Shown here one piece after another: positions 1 through 7,666 of a DNA stretch of 64,000 bases. The stretch spans positions 5,901 through 69,900 of the forward strand of contig DFFM01000041.1 of assembly GCA_002369515.1 (NCBI GenBank). Reading direction: 5' to 3'. A program made the position numbers and the translations under genes. The notes below the pieces were generated by a model that was not told the DNA's origin, made no database searches, and worked only from the letters and a program-made list of their open reading frames with translations. The stretch comes from Prevotella sp. UBA3776. GTDB taxonomy: Bacteria; Bacteroidota; Bacteroidia; Bacteroidales; Bacteroidaceae. The number at the start of each line of letters is the position of its first letter. Position 1 is the first letter of the stretch.

Positions 1-1
1 C

Positions 2-97
2 GAGGGCAAGCTCCAGGACAGCATCAGCGACCCCGCCAAGACCTACATCATCCGACTGAAAAATGGACAGGCGCTGAAAGTGAGAGGCAGCAAATAA
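2..97 (+). CDS. C-terminal end of a secreted protein (partial)
   Basis: Only the last 31 codons and a TAA stop are inside the window. The frame ends in KTYIIRLKNGQALKVRGSK, which resembles the final strands of the C-terminal sorting or attachment domain of Bacteroidota proteins exported by the type IX secretion system (hydrophobic strand, NG turn, Lys/Val-rich end). The secreted C10 peptidase (28708) and the giant surface proteins (35610, 40152) in this window end in the same style. The body of the protein lies upstream, so its function cannot be stated. Confidence 0.6.
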   Translation, partial: EGKLQDSISDPAKTYIIRLKNGQALKVRGSK

Positions 98-185
98 GGG
101 CCACTCCGGCTTTCGAAGCCCCCTGGATTCTTTTCTTTCTCCGGCTTCAGCCTTTGCTTCATCACCTTGCATAATTGGTTCTTTT

Positions 186-329
186 TTATTGCTGTCCGCT
201 AAAAATTTTGCTTGGTTCATAAAATAGGCTGAATCCCTCGCTTGGGTTTCAGCCTTTATAGTTACCTTTGTTTCTGCAAAAAAAACAGATTACATGAACA
301 AAGGTACACATTTTATCGGACAGCAATAA
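186..329. repeat. Inverted repeat with nested smaller dyads
   Basis: Arms at 186-201 and 314-329 match at 15 of 16 positions when one is reverse-complemented; both contain the core GCTGTCCG. Nested inside are a terminator-like hairpin (226-255) and a second dyad, TACCTTTGTT (about 264) against AACAAAGGTA (about 298). The whole could fold as one long structured RNA between the plus-strand gene ending at 97 and ackA. Function unknown. The rest of 98-409 holds no gene that I can support. Confidence 0.5.
226..258. terminator. Hairpin terminator downstream of the first gene
   Basis: A 12-bp stem (226-237 with 244-255, one mismatch) has a 6-nt loop, a short T-rich run on the plus side and A-rich sequence on the other. 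It probably terminates the plus-strand gene ending at 97 and may work in both directions. Confidence 0.5.
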
Positions 330-343
330 TTTAATTATTTGAA

Positions 344-382
344 AATGTTCACCAACTGGTGTGACACCAGCTGGTGAACATT
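344..382 (-). terminator. Rho-independent terminator of ackA
   Basis: Near-perfect 19-bp inverted repeat (344-362 with 364-382, one mismatch). On the minus strand the stem is followed directly by TTTTC. It lies 27 bp past the ackA stop, so it is the expected end of the pta-ackA transcript. Confidence 0.75.
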
Positions 383-409
383 GTTCGTTGCTCTGTGTGA
401 AAGCGAGGA

Positions 410-1603
410 TTACTTCAGCAGGTTCATGGTGTCGGTGGCAATCATCAGTTCCTCGTCGGTGGGGATGACGACAACCTTTACGCGCGAGTCGTCGGCAGAG
501 ATGATGGCCTCTTCGCCACGCACGCGGTTCTTCACCTCGTCGAACTTCACGCCGAGGAACTCCATGTCCTTGCAGACCTCTGAGCGCATGCTCGTCTGAT
601 TCTCGCCCACACCGGCGGTGAAGACAATGACATCAAGGCCACCCATGGCGGCAGCGTAGGCACCGATGTACTTCTTGATGCGATAGAAATACATGTCCTG
701 AGCCAGCTTGGCTTTCGGGTCGCCCGACTTGGCAGCACTCTCCACGTCGCGCATGTCGCTGGAACCGCCCGTGAGACCGGCCACACCGCTCTTCTTGTTG
801 AGCAGGTTGGACATGCCGTCTGCATCTAGACCGAGCTTCTTCTCGATGAAGGTCACGGCACCACCGTCGATGTCACCGGCACGTGTGCCCATCACCAGAC
901 CTTCCAGCGGGGTGAGACCCATGGAGGTGTCGATGCACTTGCCATCCTTCACAGCAGCGATAGAACCGCCATTGCCCACGTGGCAGGTCACCATCTTGGT
1001 GCCTTCGGCGGGAATGCCGAGGAACTCGCAGGCGCGGGCCGACACGTAGCGGTGGCTGGTGCCGTGGAAACCGTAGCGGCGGATGCCGTACTTCTCGTAG
1101 AGTTCGTAGGGAATGGCATACATGTAAGCCTTGGGAGGCATGGTTTGGTGGAAGGCAGTGTCGAACACGCCCACCTGGGGCAGACCCGGCATGAGCTCCT
1201 TCACGGCGTTCACGCCCTTCAGGTTGGCGGGGTTGTGCAGTGGAGCCAGGTCGGAGCACTCCTCGAAGGCCTTGAGCACCTCGTCGGTGAGGATGACCGA
1301 CTTGTTGAACTTCTCGCCGCCATGCACCATGCGGTGGCCCACGGCATCAATCTCCGAGAGGTCTTTGATGACGCCAATCTCGGGGTCGGTGAGCAGGGAG
1401 AAGATGAACTTCACTCCCTCGGTGTGCTCGGGAATGTCGTGCATAATCTGGCGTTTCTCGCCGTTGGCGAGTTTCACTTTCACGAAGGAGCCGTCGAGTC
1501 CCACTCGCTCTGCACCGCCGCTGGTCATCACACTCTTGTCGTCCATGTTGTACAGAGCGTACTTGATGGAACTGCTTCCGCAGTTGAGAACTAAAATTTT
1601 CAT
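410..1603 (-). CDS. ackA: Acetate kinase
   Basis: Catalyses acetyl phosphate + ADP to acetate + ATP, the energy-yielding last step of acetate fermentation in the cytosol. The 397-aa product has the usual family length. It opens with the phosphate-binding strand MKILVLNCGSSSIKYAL, has CHVGNGGSI near residue 205 and GGSSDMRDVE near 280, all typical of the ASKHA-fold acetate kinases. The ATG at 1603 is preceded by an A-rich stretch and no Shine-Dalgarno, as usual in Bacteroidota. The partner gene pta lies upstream on the same strand, but a GxxExxY gene between inverted repeats separates the two. A hairpin terminator follows at 344-382. Confidence 0.97.
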   Translation of the reverse strand: MKILVLNCGSSSIKYALYNMDDKSVMTSGGAERVGLDGSFVKVKLANGEKRQIMHDIPEHTEGVKFIFSLLTDPEIGVIKDLSEIDAVGHRMVHGGEKFNKSVILTDEVLKAFEECSDLAPLHNPANLKGVNAVKELMPGLPQVGVFDTAFHQTMPPKAYMYAIPYELYEKYGIRRYGFHGTSHRYVSARACEFLGIPAEGTKMVTCHVGNGGSIAAVKDGKCIDTSMGLTPLEGLVMGTRAGDIDGGAVTFIEKKLGLDADGMSNLLNKKSGVAGLTGGSSDMRDVESAAKSGDPKAKLAQDMYFYRIKKYIGAYAAAMGGLDVIVFTAGVGENQTSMRSEVCKDMEFLGVKFDEVKNRVRGEEAIISADDSRVKVVVIPTDEELMIATDTMNLLK

Positions 1604-1635
1604 ATTCTTTCTTGTTGTTAATAATCTTTTTTTAT

Positions 1636-2189
1636 GAAACGAATTTGAATAATTAGAATAATTAATCCACGAATGAGAATAAGAAATACTATAAACGAAG
1701 GCTATCCCAAGATATAGTATTTATAATTATCCTGATTCAGAAGCACGAAATTGTCCTCTTCGGGGAGGTAGAGATAACGTTCTGCATAGAGTTGCTTTTC
1801 TCCGAAGTTGAAAAGCACCCCTCTCTCGGCTTTAGAAATACGCATATAGTTCATGAGTTGTGCACGGTGGTCGGAGGTTATACTCTCCACAGACTTAAAC
1901 TCAATAACGATGCCATTGTAAAAGAAGTCTGCATAGTAGGTCTTTTCCATCAGCACACCTTTATAATAAAGTCGGAGCTCTTTTTCCCTTTCGACTTTTT
2001 TGCCTCTAAGCATCATTTCCAAAGCAAAAGCCTCTTGATAGATAGGTTCTGCCATGCCTCGGCCCAGTGTCTTATGAACTTCCATGGCAACACCTACGAC
2101 TTCATAAATATCTTGATACTCCTGCTTGGTCATAAAATATGGTTATTCTAATTCGTGGATCAATTATTCTAATTATTTTTATTCGTTTC
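1636..2189. mobile_element. Inverted-repeat-bounded cassette carrying a GxxExxY gene
   Basis: Two 47-bp arms, 1636-1682 and 2143-2189, match at 42 of 47 positions when one is reverse-complemented. Shared cores are ATAATTAGAATAATT and ATCCACGAAT. Between the arms lies exactly one gene (1702..2133). Outside them lie only 32 bp to the ackA start and 44 bp to the pta stop. The arms are AT-rich, unlike the neighbouring genes. No transposase and no clear target duplication is visible. The simplest reading is a small non-autonomous element that landed in the pta-ackA junction; the mobility is inferred. Confidence 0.55.
1702..2133 (-). CDS. GxxExxY family protein
   Basis: 143 aa. It carries the family-defining motif GMAEPIY near residues 26-32, preceded by VVGVAMEVHKTLGRG, and a later DFFYNGIVIEFKSVE block. 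In this family that block resembles the acidic/Lys core of PD-(D/E)XK-type nuclease folds. The biological role of GxxExxY proteins is not established; they are common, scattered small genes in Bacteroidota. The ATG at 2133 sits 9 bp from the inner edge of one inverted-repeat arm. Base composition is more AT-rich than pta and ackA on either side, which fits acquisition. Confidence 0.85.
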   Translation of the reverse strand: MTKQEYQDIYEVVGVAMEVHKTLGRGMAEPIYQEAFALEMMLRGKKVEREKELRLYYKGVLMEKTYYADFFYNGIVIEFKSVESITSDHRAQLMNYMRISKAERGVLFNFGEKQLYAERYLYLPEEDNFVLLNQDNYKYYILG

Positions 2190-2233
2190 TTAATGCTTTA
2201 TACGATTTCTTTCCTAGAAATACCCATCGGGCA

Positions 2234-3244
2234 TTATTTCTTTGCATCCATAGCCTGGCAGGCGGTGATGGCAACGAGATAGTAGATGTCGTCGATGGAG
2301 CAGCCGCGGCTGAGGTCGTTCACCGGACGGGCGATGCCCTGGAGGATGGGACCTACTGCGATGGCGTCGCCAAGGCGCTGTACGAGCTTGTAGGCGATGT
2401 TGCCCACCTCGAGGCAGGGGAATACCAGCACGTTGGCGTTGCCTGCGATGTCGCTGCCCGGAGCCTTCTTCTTGCCTACGGCAGGAACGAGGGCGGCGTC
2501 GGCCTGAAGCTCTCCGTCCACCTTCAGTGCGGGATCAAGCTCCTTGGCCAGACGAGTGGCCTCGCTGACCTTATCGACCACTTCGTGGGTGGCGCTGCCC
2601 TTGGTGGAGAAGCTCAGCATGGCCACGCGCGGATCCTGGAATCCTGCCACCGAGCGGGCGGTCTGCGCGGTGCAGACGGCAATCTGCGACAGCTGGTTGG
2701 CGTCGGGCATGGGCGTAACGGCCACGTCGCCCACTACGAGCACACCGTCCTCGCCGTATTCGGGCTTCTTGGTGATGAGCAGCATGGCACCGCTGACGCA
2801 GGTGATGCCCGGGGCGCACTTGATGATCTGCAGGGCGGGGCGCAGCGTCTCGCCGGTGGTGGAGAGCGCACCGCTGATCTGTCCGTCGGCACCCTCGGTC
2901 TTGATGATCATGCAGCCCAGGTAGAGCGGGTTCTTCACCAGCTCGCGGGCCTGCTCGATGGTCATGCCCTTCTTCTTGCGCAGCTCGCAGAGCAGCTGGG
3001 CATACTCCTCGCTCTTCTCGCAGTTCTCCGGGTCGATGATGGTGGCCTTGCCGATGTTCTGCAGGTCCCACTCAGCAGCCAGACGGTTGATTTCGTCGGG
3101 ATTGCCAATGAGAATGATGTTGGCGATGTCGTCGGCCAGCACTTTGTCGGCGGCCTTCAGTGTACGCTCCTCTGTAGCCTCGGGGAGCACAATGCGCTGC
3201 TTGTTTGATTTAGCGCGGGCAACGATTTGATTTAATAAATCCAT
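2234..3244 (-). CDS. pta: Phosphate acetyltransferase
   Basis: Converts acetyl-CoA and phosphate to acetyl phosphate and CoA, supplying acetate kinase. The 336-aa product is the short, single-domain Pta form without an N-terminal DRTGG/regulatory region. It starts MDLLNQIVARAKSNKQRIVLPEATEERTL in two parts of the classical Pta N-terminus and contains CVSGAMLLI and SFSTKGSATHEVVDKV, both conserved in the PTA_PTB family. ATG at 3244. A -7-like box lies about 80 bp upstream. It would form an operon with ackA were it not for the intervening GxxExxY cassette. Confidence 0.96.
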   Translation of the reverse strand: MDLLNQIVARAKSNKQRIVLPEATEERTLKAADKVLADDIANIILIGNPDEINRLAAEWDLQNIGKATIIDPENCEKSEEYAQLLCELRKKKGMTIEQARELVKNPLYLGCMIIKTEGADGQISGALSTTGETLRPALQIIKCAPGITCVSGAMLLITKKPEYGEDGVLVVGDVAVTPMPDANQLSQIAVCTAQTARSVAGFQDPRVAMLSFSTKGSATHEVVDKVSEATRLAKELDPALKVDGELQADAALVPAVGKKKAPGSDIAGNANVLVFPCLEVGNIAYKLVQRLGDAIAVGPILQGIARPVNDLSRGCSIDDIYYLVAITACQAMDAKK

Positions 3245-3323
3245 AGTCTGTGTTTTTTGAATGTGTGTTTATGATTTAAATAATGAGTTTTTCCAAAATC
3301 ATGTGTTCATCATTTGAATTTTG

Positions 3324-3331
3324 CAAAAATA
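3324..3331 (-). promoter_or_regulatory. -7 box of the pta promoter
   Basis: On the minus strand this reads TATTTTTG, matching the Bacteroidota -7 consensus TAnnTTTG. No well-spaced -33 TTTG is seen, so the call rests on the -7 match and on its position about 80 bp before the pta ATG. Confidence 0.45.
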
Positions 3332-3397
3332 AGAAAAATAATCCACATACCGTTGCCGCAAAGACCTAAAAATTCATAATTCACCCACAAAAGTGCT

Positions 3398-3429
3398 CAG
3401 GCCACTTCCGCCGATGCGGGAGTGGCCTG
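3398..3429. terminator. 14-bp hairpin between the pta and ftsZ transcription units
   Basis: Stem 3398-3411 with 3416-3429 (one G-T pair), 4-nt loop CGAT. The minus-strand side ends in GCACTTTTG, a weak T-run. It could back up the main ftsZ terminator at 3824 or insulate the pta promoter from read-through. Confidence 0.45.
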
Positions 3430-3692
3430 AAACAAACACTAACCTAAAAAAAACTAAATGTAAATTGATGAAAAGATAACAATAATTGTCTAACCTAATC
3501 CCTCTCGTCGTTCGCGCTTATAATGGGGTTCCCTCATGTTTTCCCTAAAGTTGTTTCTGTCAGTTTTGAATGCGGTTGTTGTCGTAGAATCGTTATTGTT
3601 TCCTTTTGACATTGCAAAGATACAACCCTTTTGGCCTTGGTTCCAAACTTTTGGCTTTCTTTGCATGAAAGAGGTTCGGACAACCAGGCTTT

Positions 3693-3734
3693 TTTCGGAC
3701 AAACGGCCTAAATGGGGGCCGTTGTTGTCCGAAA
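3693..3734. repeat. Dyad with TTTCGGACAA arms
   Basis: TTTCGGACAAACGGCC (3693-3708) faces its near reverse complement at 3717-3734, with a 2-nt bulge. The same TCGGACA core appears in dyads at 186-329 and 45784-45840. Between 3430 and 3820 I see no convincing gene: the frame on the minus strand at 3490-3702 is low-complexity and runs through this dyad. Confidence 0.45.
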
Positions 3735-3754
3735 GGGCGCTGCAAGGGGGAGTA

Positions 3755-3808
3755 ATAGGAACTATAGGTTCTATAGGTACTATGGATACTATAGGTACTA
3801 TGGGGCTA
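3755..3808. repeat. 9-bp tandem repeat, about six units
   Basis: Consecutive 9-mers ATAGGAACT, ATAGGTTCT, ATAGGTACT, ATGGATACT, ATAGGTACT, ATGGGGCTA lie exactly in phase, just downstream of ftsZ in the direction of transcription, after its terminator. Confidence 0.8.
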
Positions 3809-3820
3809 GTGGTGCTGCAA

Positions 3821-3855
3821 AAAAAACATGGCCATCCGCACGGACGGCCATGTTT
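3821..3855 (-). terminator. Rho-independent terminator of the dcw operon
   Basis: A 15-bp stem (3824-3838 with 3841-3855, one mismatch) reads on the minus strand as a GC-rich hairpin followed by an uninterrupted run of T. It lies 46 bp after the ftsZ stop, ending the roughly 17-kb cell-wall cluster. Confidence 0.85.
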
Positions 3856-3900
3856 GGGTGATTTGTACTATATAATAACTGTCGTTTGTAATGCCGTTGT

Positions 3901-5229
3901 TTATGAGAAGGTGATGACGCCCTGCACGGGTTCCTCGCCCTTGGGGGTGTTGTCGTTGACAATGTTGCCCGAAGCCTTTCCGCGTATGCCTTCGAGCACC
4001 TGGCGTGTGCGCTTGTAGGTGGGCGACGACTCTACGTCGGAGATGACGTTGTCGTTGTCCAAGTCTTCGGGGCGGAAGAGGAAGATGTGCGGGCGGCGCT
4101 TGTACTGCTTGTTGTTGCTGTCGCTGCCGTAGTAGCGGTCGCGGCGCTCGCGCCGTTCCTCGCGTTTCTCGGCCTCCTCGGCCAAACGGTCCTGCTCCTC
4201 CTGAGTGCGGCGGTTGAAGTGGCCCGTCATGCCATCTACATCCTCTATGCCGAAGCCGGTGGCCAGGATGGTCACCTTCACCTTGTCGCCCAGTTCGGGG
4301 TCGGTGGCTATTCCCCACTTGATTTCGAAGTCGTTGCCGAATTTGGCCATGAAGTCGTTCACGTCGGTCATCTCGTCCATCATCAGTCCGCCACCGTTCT
4401 TGTCGTTGCAGAAGGTGATGTTGAGCAGAATCTTCTTCGAGTTGAACACGTCGTTGTCGTTGAGCAGCGGCGAGTTGAGCGCGTCGTCGATGGCCTTCTT
4501 CACGCGCGACTCGCCCTCGCCATAGCCTGTTGACATGATGGCCACGCCACCATCCTTGAGCACGGTCTTCACGTCGTTGAAGTCGAGGTTGATGAGTCCG
4601 TGGACGGTGATGATTTCGGCAATCGACTTGGCGGCCACGCTCAGCGTGTCGTCGGCCTTGCCAAAGGCGTCGAGCACGGTCAGCTCGGGATAGATTTCGC
4701 GCAGGCGCTCGTTGTTGATGACGAGCAGCGCGTCAACGTGCTTCGACATCTCCTCCACGCCGTCGAGCGCCTGGTCTATCTTGCGGTCGCCCTCGAAACG
4801 GAAGGGAATGGTGACGATGCCCACGGTCAGTATGCCCAGATTTTTCGATTCGCGCGCAATGACAGGGGCGGCGCCTGTGCCGGTGCCACCGCCCATTCCG
4901 GCGGTGATGAACGCCATCTTGGTGCCGTCGTTGAGCATGTTGCGCACCTCGTCGATGCTTTCTTCGGCAGCCTGGCGCGCCTTTTCGGGCTTGTTGCCCG
5001 CTCCGAGTCCTTCCTTGCCCAGCTGCAGATGAACGGGCACGGGGCTGTCGTTGAGTGCCTGGTTGTCGGTGTTGCAGAGCACGAAGGTGACGTCGTGGAT
5101 GCCTTCGCGGTACATGTGGTTGACGGCATTGCCGCCTCCGCCGCCCACACCGATGACTTTGATGATGCTTTGGTCTTTGTCTGGCTCGCCGAAGTCCAGA
5201 ACATCTACTGGTATGTTGCTGTTTGCCAT
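3901..5229 (-). CDS. ftsZ: Cell division protein FtsZ
   Basis: Tubulin-like GTPase that forms the cytokinetic ring. The 442-aa product has the nucleotide-binding glycines VIGVGGGGGNAVNHM near residue 25, the signature GGGTGTG at about 113-119, and the synergy-loop acidic residues in NLDFNDVKTVL near 214. The region from about 330 is charged and variable (EERRERRDRYYGSDSNNKQ), followed by RPHIFLFRPEDLDNDN. The very C-terminus is not the DIPAFLRKQ-type tail of Proteobacteria, so binding of FtsA may use a lineage-specific peptide. It is the last gene of the dcw cluster, 83 bp after ftsA, with a terminator behind it. Confidence 0.98.
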   Translation of the reverse strand: MANSNIPVDVLDFGEPDKDQSIIKVIGVGGGGGNAVNHMYREGIHDVTFVLCNTDNQALNDSPVPVHLQLGKEGLGAGNKPEKARQAAEESIDEVRNMLNDGTKMAFITAGMGGGTGTGAAPVIARESKNLGILTVGIVTIPFRFEGDRKIDQALDGVEEMSKHVDALLVINNERLREIYPELTVLDAFGKADDTLSVAAKSIAEIITVHGLINLDFNDVKTVLKDGGVAIMSTGYGEGESRVKKAIDDALNSPLLNDNDVFNSKKILLNITFCNDKNGGGLMMDEMTDVNDFMAKFGNDFEIKWGIATDPELGDKVKVTILATGFGIEDVDGMTGHFNRRTQEEQDRLAEEAEKREERRERRDRYYGSDSNNKQYKRRPHIFLFRPEDLDNDNVISDVESSPTYKRTRQVLEGIRGKASGNIVNDNTPKGEEPVQGVITFS

Positions 5230-5312
5230 AATTGTCTCAAAACTTAATAAAAACTGTGAATCCTTTTTTTATAAACCTTTAATCATTCCTTTTTCCTAGC
5301 TTTTCCGCTGCG

Positions 5313-6764
5313 TCATTCTTCTTCGGTGAGGAATTTGTTCACGAACGTCCTGAACTTGCTCAGTGTCTTCTTCATTCCGGCGTTGGCTTTGCGCTCCGCC
5401 TCTTCCTTGGCCTTGCGCTCCGCCTCTTCCTTGGCTTTGCGTTCGGCATCCTCCTGTGCCTTGCGCTCGGCTTCCTCTTGAGCCTTCAGTTTTTCGGCTT
5501 CTGTGATGACGATTCCGCTCTTTATTTCGTTGGCGGTTCGGGGCTTGTTGTGGATGTCGGCAGTGGTGGTGCTTGGGCTCTTGGGGCCGAAGAGATCGCC
5601 GTTTTCGCTGATTTCGTTTCCGGCGCAGTTCATGTCGCCCTTGGCCAGCAGTCCGAGCACGGTGTTCATCATGCCGTTGTGGTTGTTGATGTCGGGCGTG
5701 TTTGCGTGGATGGAGTTGAGCACGAACTTGGCCGTGCGTATCTTCTCCACATGGGTGTGGTTGCGGAATGCTTTCTCGATGTTCTTCATGTTCGAGCCGC
5801 CCCCGGTGAGGATGATTCCGCCCAGCAGCTTGTCAGCATACTCGTTGGGCACCTGGTACCACACGTTGGCGATGATCTCTTCCAGGCGGGCCTCCACGAT
5901 GTCGATGAATTTGCGGCTTTCCACCGAGCGTTCTGCGTCGATGGGGAGCATGAGCGTGTTGTCAATGTCGTTGTTGTCGGTATAGGCCGATGCATACTTG
6001 AGCTTCATTTTCTCTGCTTCGCTCTCCTCCATCTGCAGCGATGCGATGTCCTTGGTGATGTTCGAGCCGCCCAGCGGGATGACAGCCAGATGGCGCAGTA
6101 TGTTCTTGTAATACACGGACACGGTGGTGGTGTCGGCGCCCAGGTCAACCAGTGCGCAGCCCGAGCGGCGCTCGGCGTCGGTGAGTACGCTGTCGGCCAG
6201 TGCCAGTGGCGCCAGATACATCTCTGCAATGGCGATGCCCGCCTGGTCGAAGCACTTGTTGAGGTTTTTGTAGAACAGCTTGCGCCACAGGATGTTGAGG
6301 AAATTGCCTGTGAGGCGGCTGCACTGAATGCCGACAGGGTCCTGCTGATACTGCGAATCGACCTTGTACTCCTGAGTGGCTGCATCGAGAATCTCCTGGT
6401 CGGGGTAGGTCATGTTGCGGTTGGCGTCCATGAGTTCGTTCACCATCTCCTGTTTGACGATGGTGTCGGTGGGCAGGTCTTTGATGATTTCGTTCTTGAC
6501 GCTACGTATGCTTTGTCCGCCCACGCCCACATACACGTGTGAAATTTCCGTTTTGAGAGTGTTTGTCAGTTTCTTCACAATATTCGTCAAGCACTGGGCG
6601 GTCTTGTCGATATTGTAAACAATGCCTTTCCGGATGAAAGAAGATGAGTCTTCCTTGACCACTGCGAGTACCTGAATACTGCCGTCGAGGTTCTTCTTGC
6701 CGGCGATGCCGGTCACCTTTGATGAGCCTAATTCGATTGCTACGATAAAATCCCTTGCTGGCAT
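5313..6764 (-). CDS. ftsA: Cell division protein FtsA
   Basis: Actin-like ATPase that tethers FtsZ filaments to the membrane. 483 aa. The N-terminus DFIVAIELGSSKVTGIAGKK is the phosphate-1 motif of the ASKHA fold; CALVDLGADTTTVSVY (near 203) and IILTGGGSNMKNIEKAF (near 315) are phosphate-2 and adenosine motifs. Residues about 420-460 are a run of A-E-R-K-A-x-E-E heptad-like repeats, and the end (MKKTLSKFRTFVNKFLTEEE) is a basic amphipathic helix, the expected membrane anchor. Longer than E. coli FtsA (420 aa) because of the charged linker. It lies between ftsQ and ftsZ. Confidence 0.97.
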   Translation of the reverse strand: MPARDFIVAIELGSSKVTGIAGKKNLDGSIQVLAVVKEDSSSFIRKGIVYNIDKTAQCLTNIVKKLTNTLKTEISHVYVGVGGQSIRSVKNEIIKDLPTDTIVKQEMVNELMDANRNMTYPDQEILDAATQEYKVDSQYQQDPVGIQCSRLTGNFLNILWRKLFYKNLNKCFDQAGIAIAEMYLAPLALADSVLTDAERRSGCALVDLGADTTTVSVYYKNILRHLAVIPLGGSNITKDIASLQMEESEAEKMKLKYASAYTDNNDIDNTLMLPIDAERSVESRKFIDIVEARLEEIIANVWYQVPNEYADKLLGGIILTGGGSNMKNIEKAFRNHTHVEKIRTAKFVLNSIHANTPDINNHNGMMNTVLGLLAKGDMNCAGNEISENGDLFGPKSPSTTTADIHNKPRTANEIKSGIVITEAEKLKAQEEAERKAQEDAERKAKEEAERKAKEEAERKANAGMKKTLSKFRTFVNKFLTEEE

Positions 6765-6850
6765 AACGTTCTTTTTATTGTTGTTTTTTTATTTGTTTTG
6801 TTGTGTTGAATGTCTGAGTCGAGTTGCCCGAAGCCAGGCCGTTGTTTGTC

Positions 6851-7660
6851 CTATCCCTGTTCGTCGGGTTTGAAGTGGCGTTTTTTGCAGATGATCTGGT
6901 TGTCGAATTCCAGGCTGATGTAGCTGTACTTGTTCCACCCCGCTTGGCTCAGTCCGTAGCGATAGAACTTCTCCAGCCGTTCCATTTTCTTGCTCACGTA
7001 GTCGGCCACCATCTTCTGTCGCTCGTCCTTCTGTCGCGACTCGGGCAGATAGCCGATGAAGACGATGTTGTCGCCCACGCGCGGCACAATCTCCACCCCC
7101 TTGTCGGGCAGAATGTTGATTTGCTCCACCAGGTTGCGCCACAGGTTGTTCTCCATGAGCGTTTCGCTGAGGAACCCCAGATAGTTCTTGGCATAGTCCT
7201 TGCTGATGTTGCCCGTGGCGATGATGAGGTCGGAGGTGTATTTCGAGTTGGGCATGATGCCGCCCTGGTCGTCGAGATAATAGTCGTCGCCGTTGCTGCT
7301 CTTGATGCGCACGATGGGGAGCCGCTGGGTAATGTTGATGCAGACGTGGCCGTCCTGCGTCTTGTAGCACTGTGCGGTTTTGACGAAGGGGCTGGTTTTG
7401 AGGATGTCCTCTATGCCCCTTGGCTGGACGAAAGCCATGCGTTTCTCCAGCGGGTAGAGCTGGTTGCGCTGCAGGATTTTCTTTATCTCGGCTGCGCTGA
7501 GAAATCCGTTGGTGGTTTCGTCGGCAATGTTGATGGCCACCTTGGTGCATACCTTCGCCGTCTCGTCGGGTTTGTTGAACGAGGTGATGGCAAACACCAG
7601 ATAGACCGCCAGGGCTATGTCGAGTGTGCCAATGATGGTTTTCTTCCAGTTGATGTGCAT
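6851..7660 (-). CDS. ftsQ: Cell division protein FtsQ/DivIB
   Basis: Bitopic inner-membrane divisome protein. 269 aa: a short cytoplasmic segment, one transmembrane helix (about residues 10-28, TIIGTLDIALAVYLVFAITSF), then a periplasmic part. The part starting VAINIADETTNGFLSAAEI fits a POTRA domain, and PFVKTAQCYKTQDGHVCINITQRLPIVRI fits the first beta-domain. Sequence conservation of FtsQ is low; the call rests on topology and on position between murC and ftsA, its standard place in Bacteroidota. It starts 6 bp after the murC stop, so it is translationally coupled. Confidence 0.9.
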   Translation of the reverse strand: MHINWKKTIIGTLDIALAVYLVFAITSFNKPDETAKVCTKVAINIADETTNGFLSAAEIKKILQRNQLYPLEKRMAFVQPRGIEDILKTSPFVKTAQCYKTQDGHVCINITQRLPIVRIKSSNGDDYYLDDQGGIMPNSKYTSDLIIATGNISKDYAKNYLGFLSETLMENNLWRNLVEQINILPDKGVEIVPRVGDNIVFIGYLPESRQKDERQKMVADYVSKKMERLEKFYRYGLSQAGWNKYSYISLEFDNQIICKKRHFKPDEQG

Positions 7661-7666
7661 GAGTGG

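Noticed and set aside
1683..1701. Target-site duplication of the GxxExxY cassette
   Set aside because: Sequences just outside the two arms (near 1630 and 2192) are both T/A-rich but share no convincing direct repeat.
3490..3702. 70-codon open frame on the minus strand in the pta-ftsZ gap
   Set aside because: Low-complexity Asn/Thr/Arg sequence running through the TCGGACA dyad, no start context and no conserved feature.
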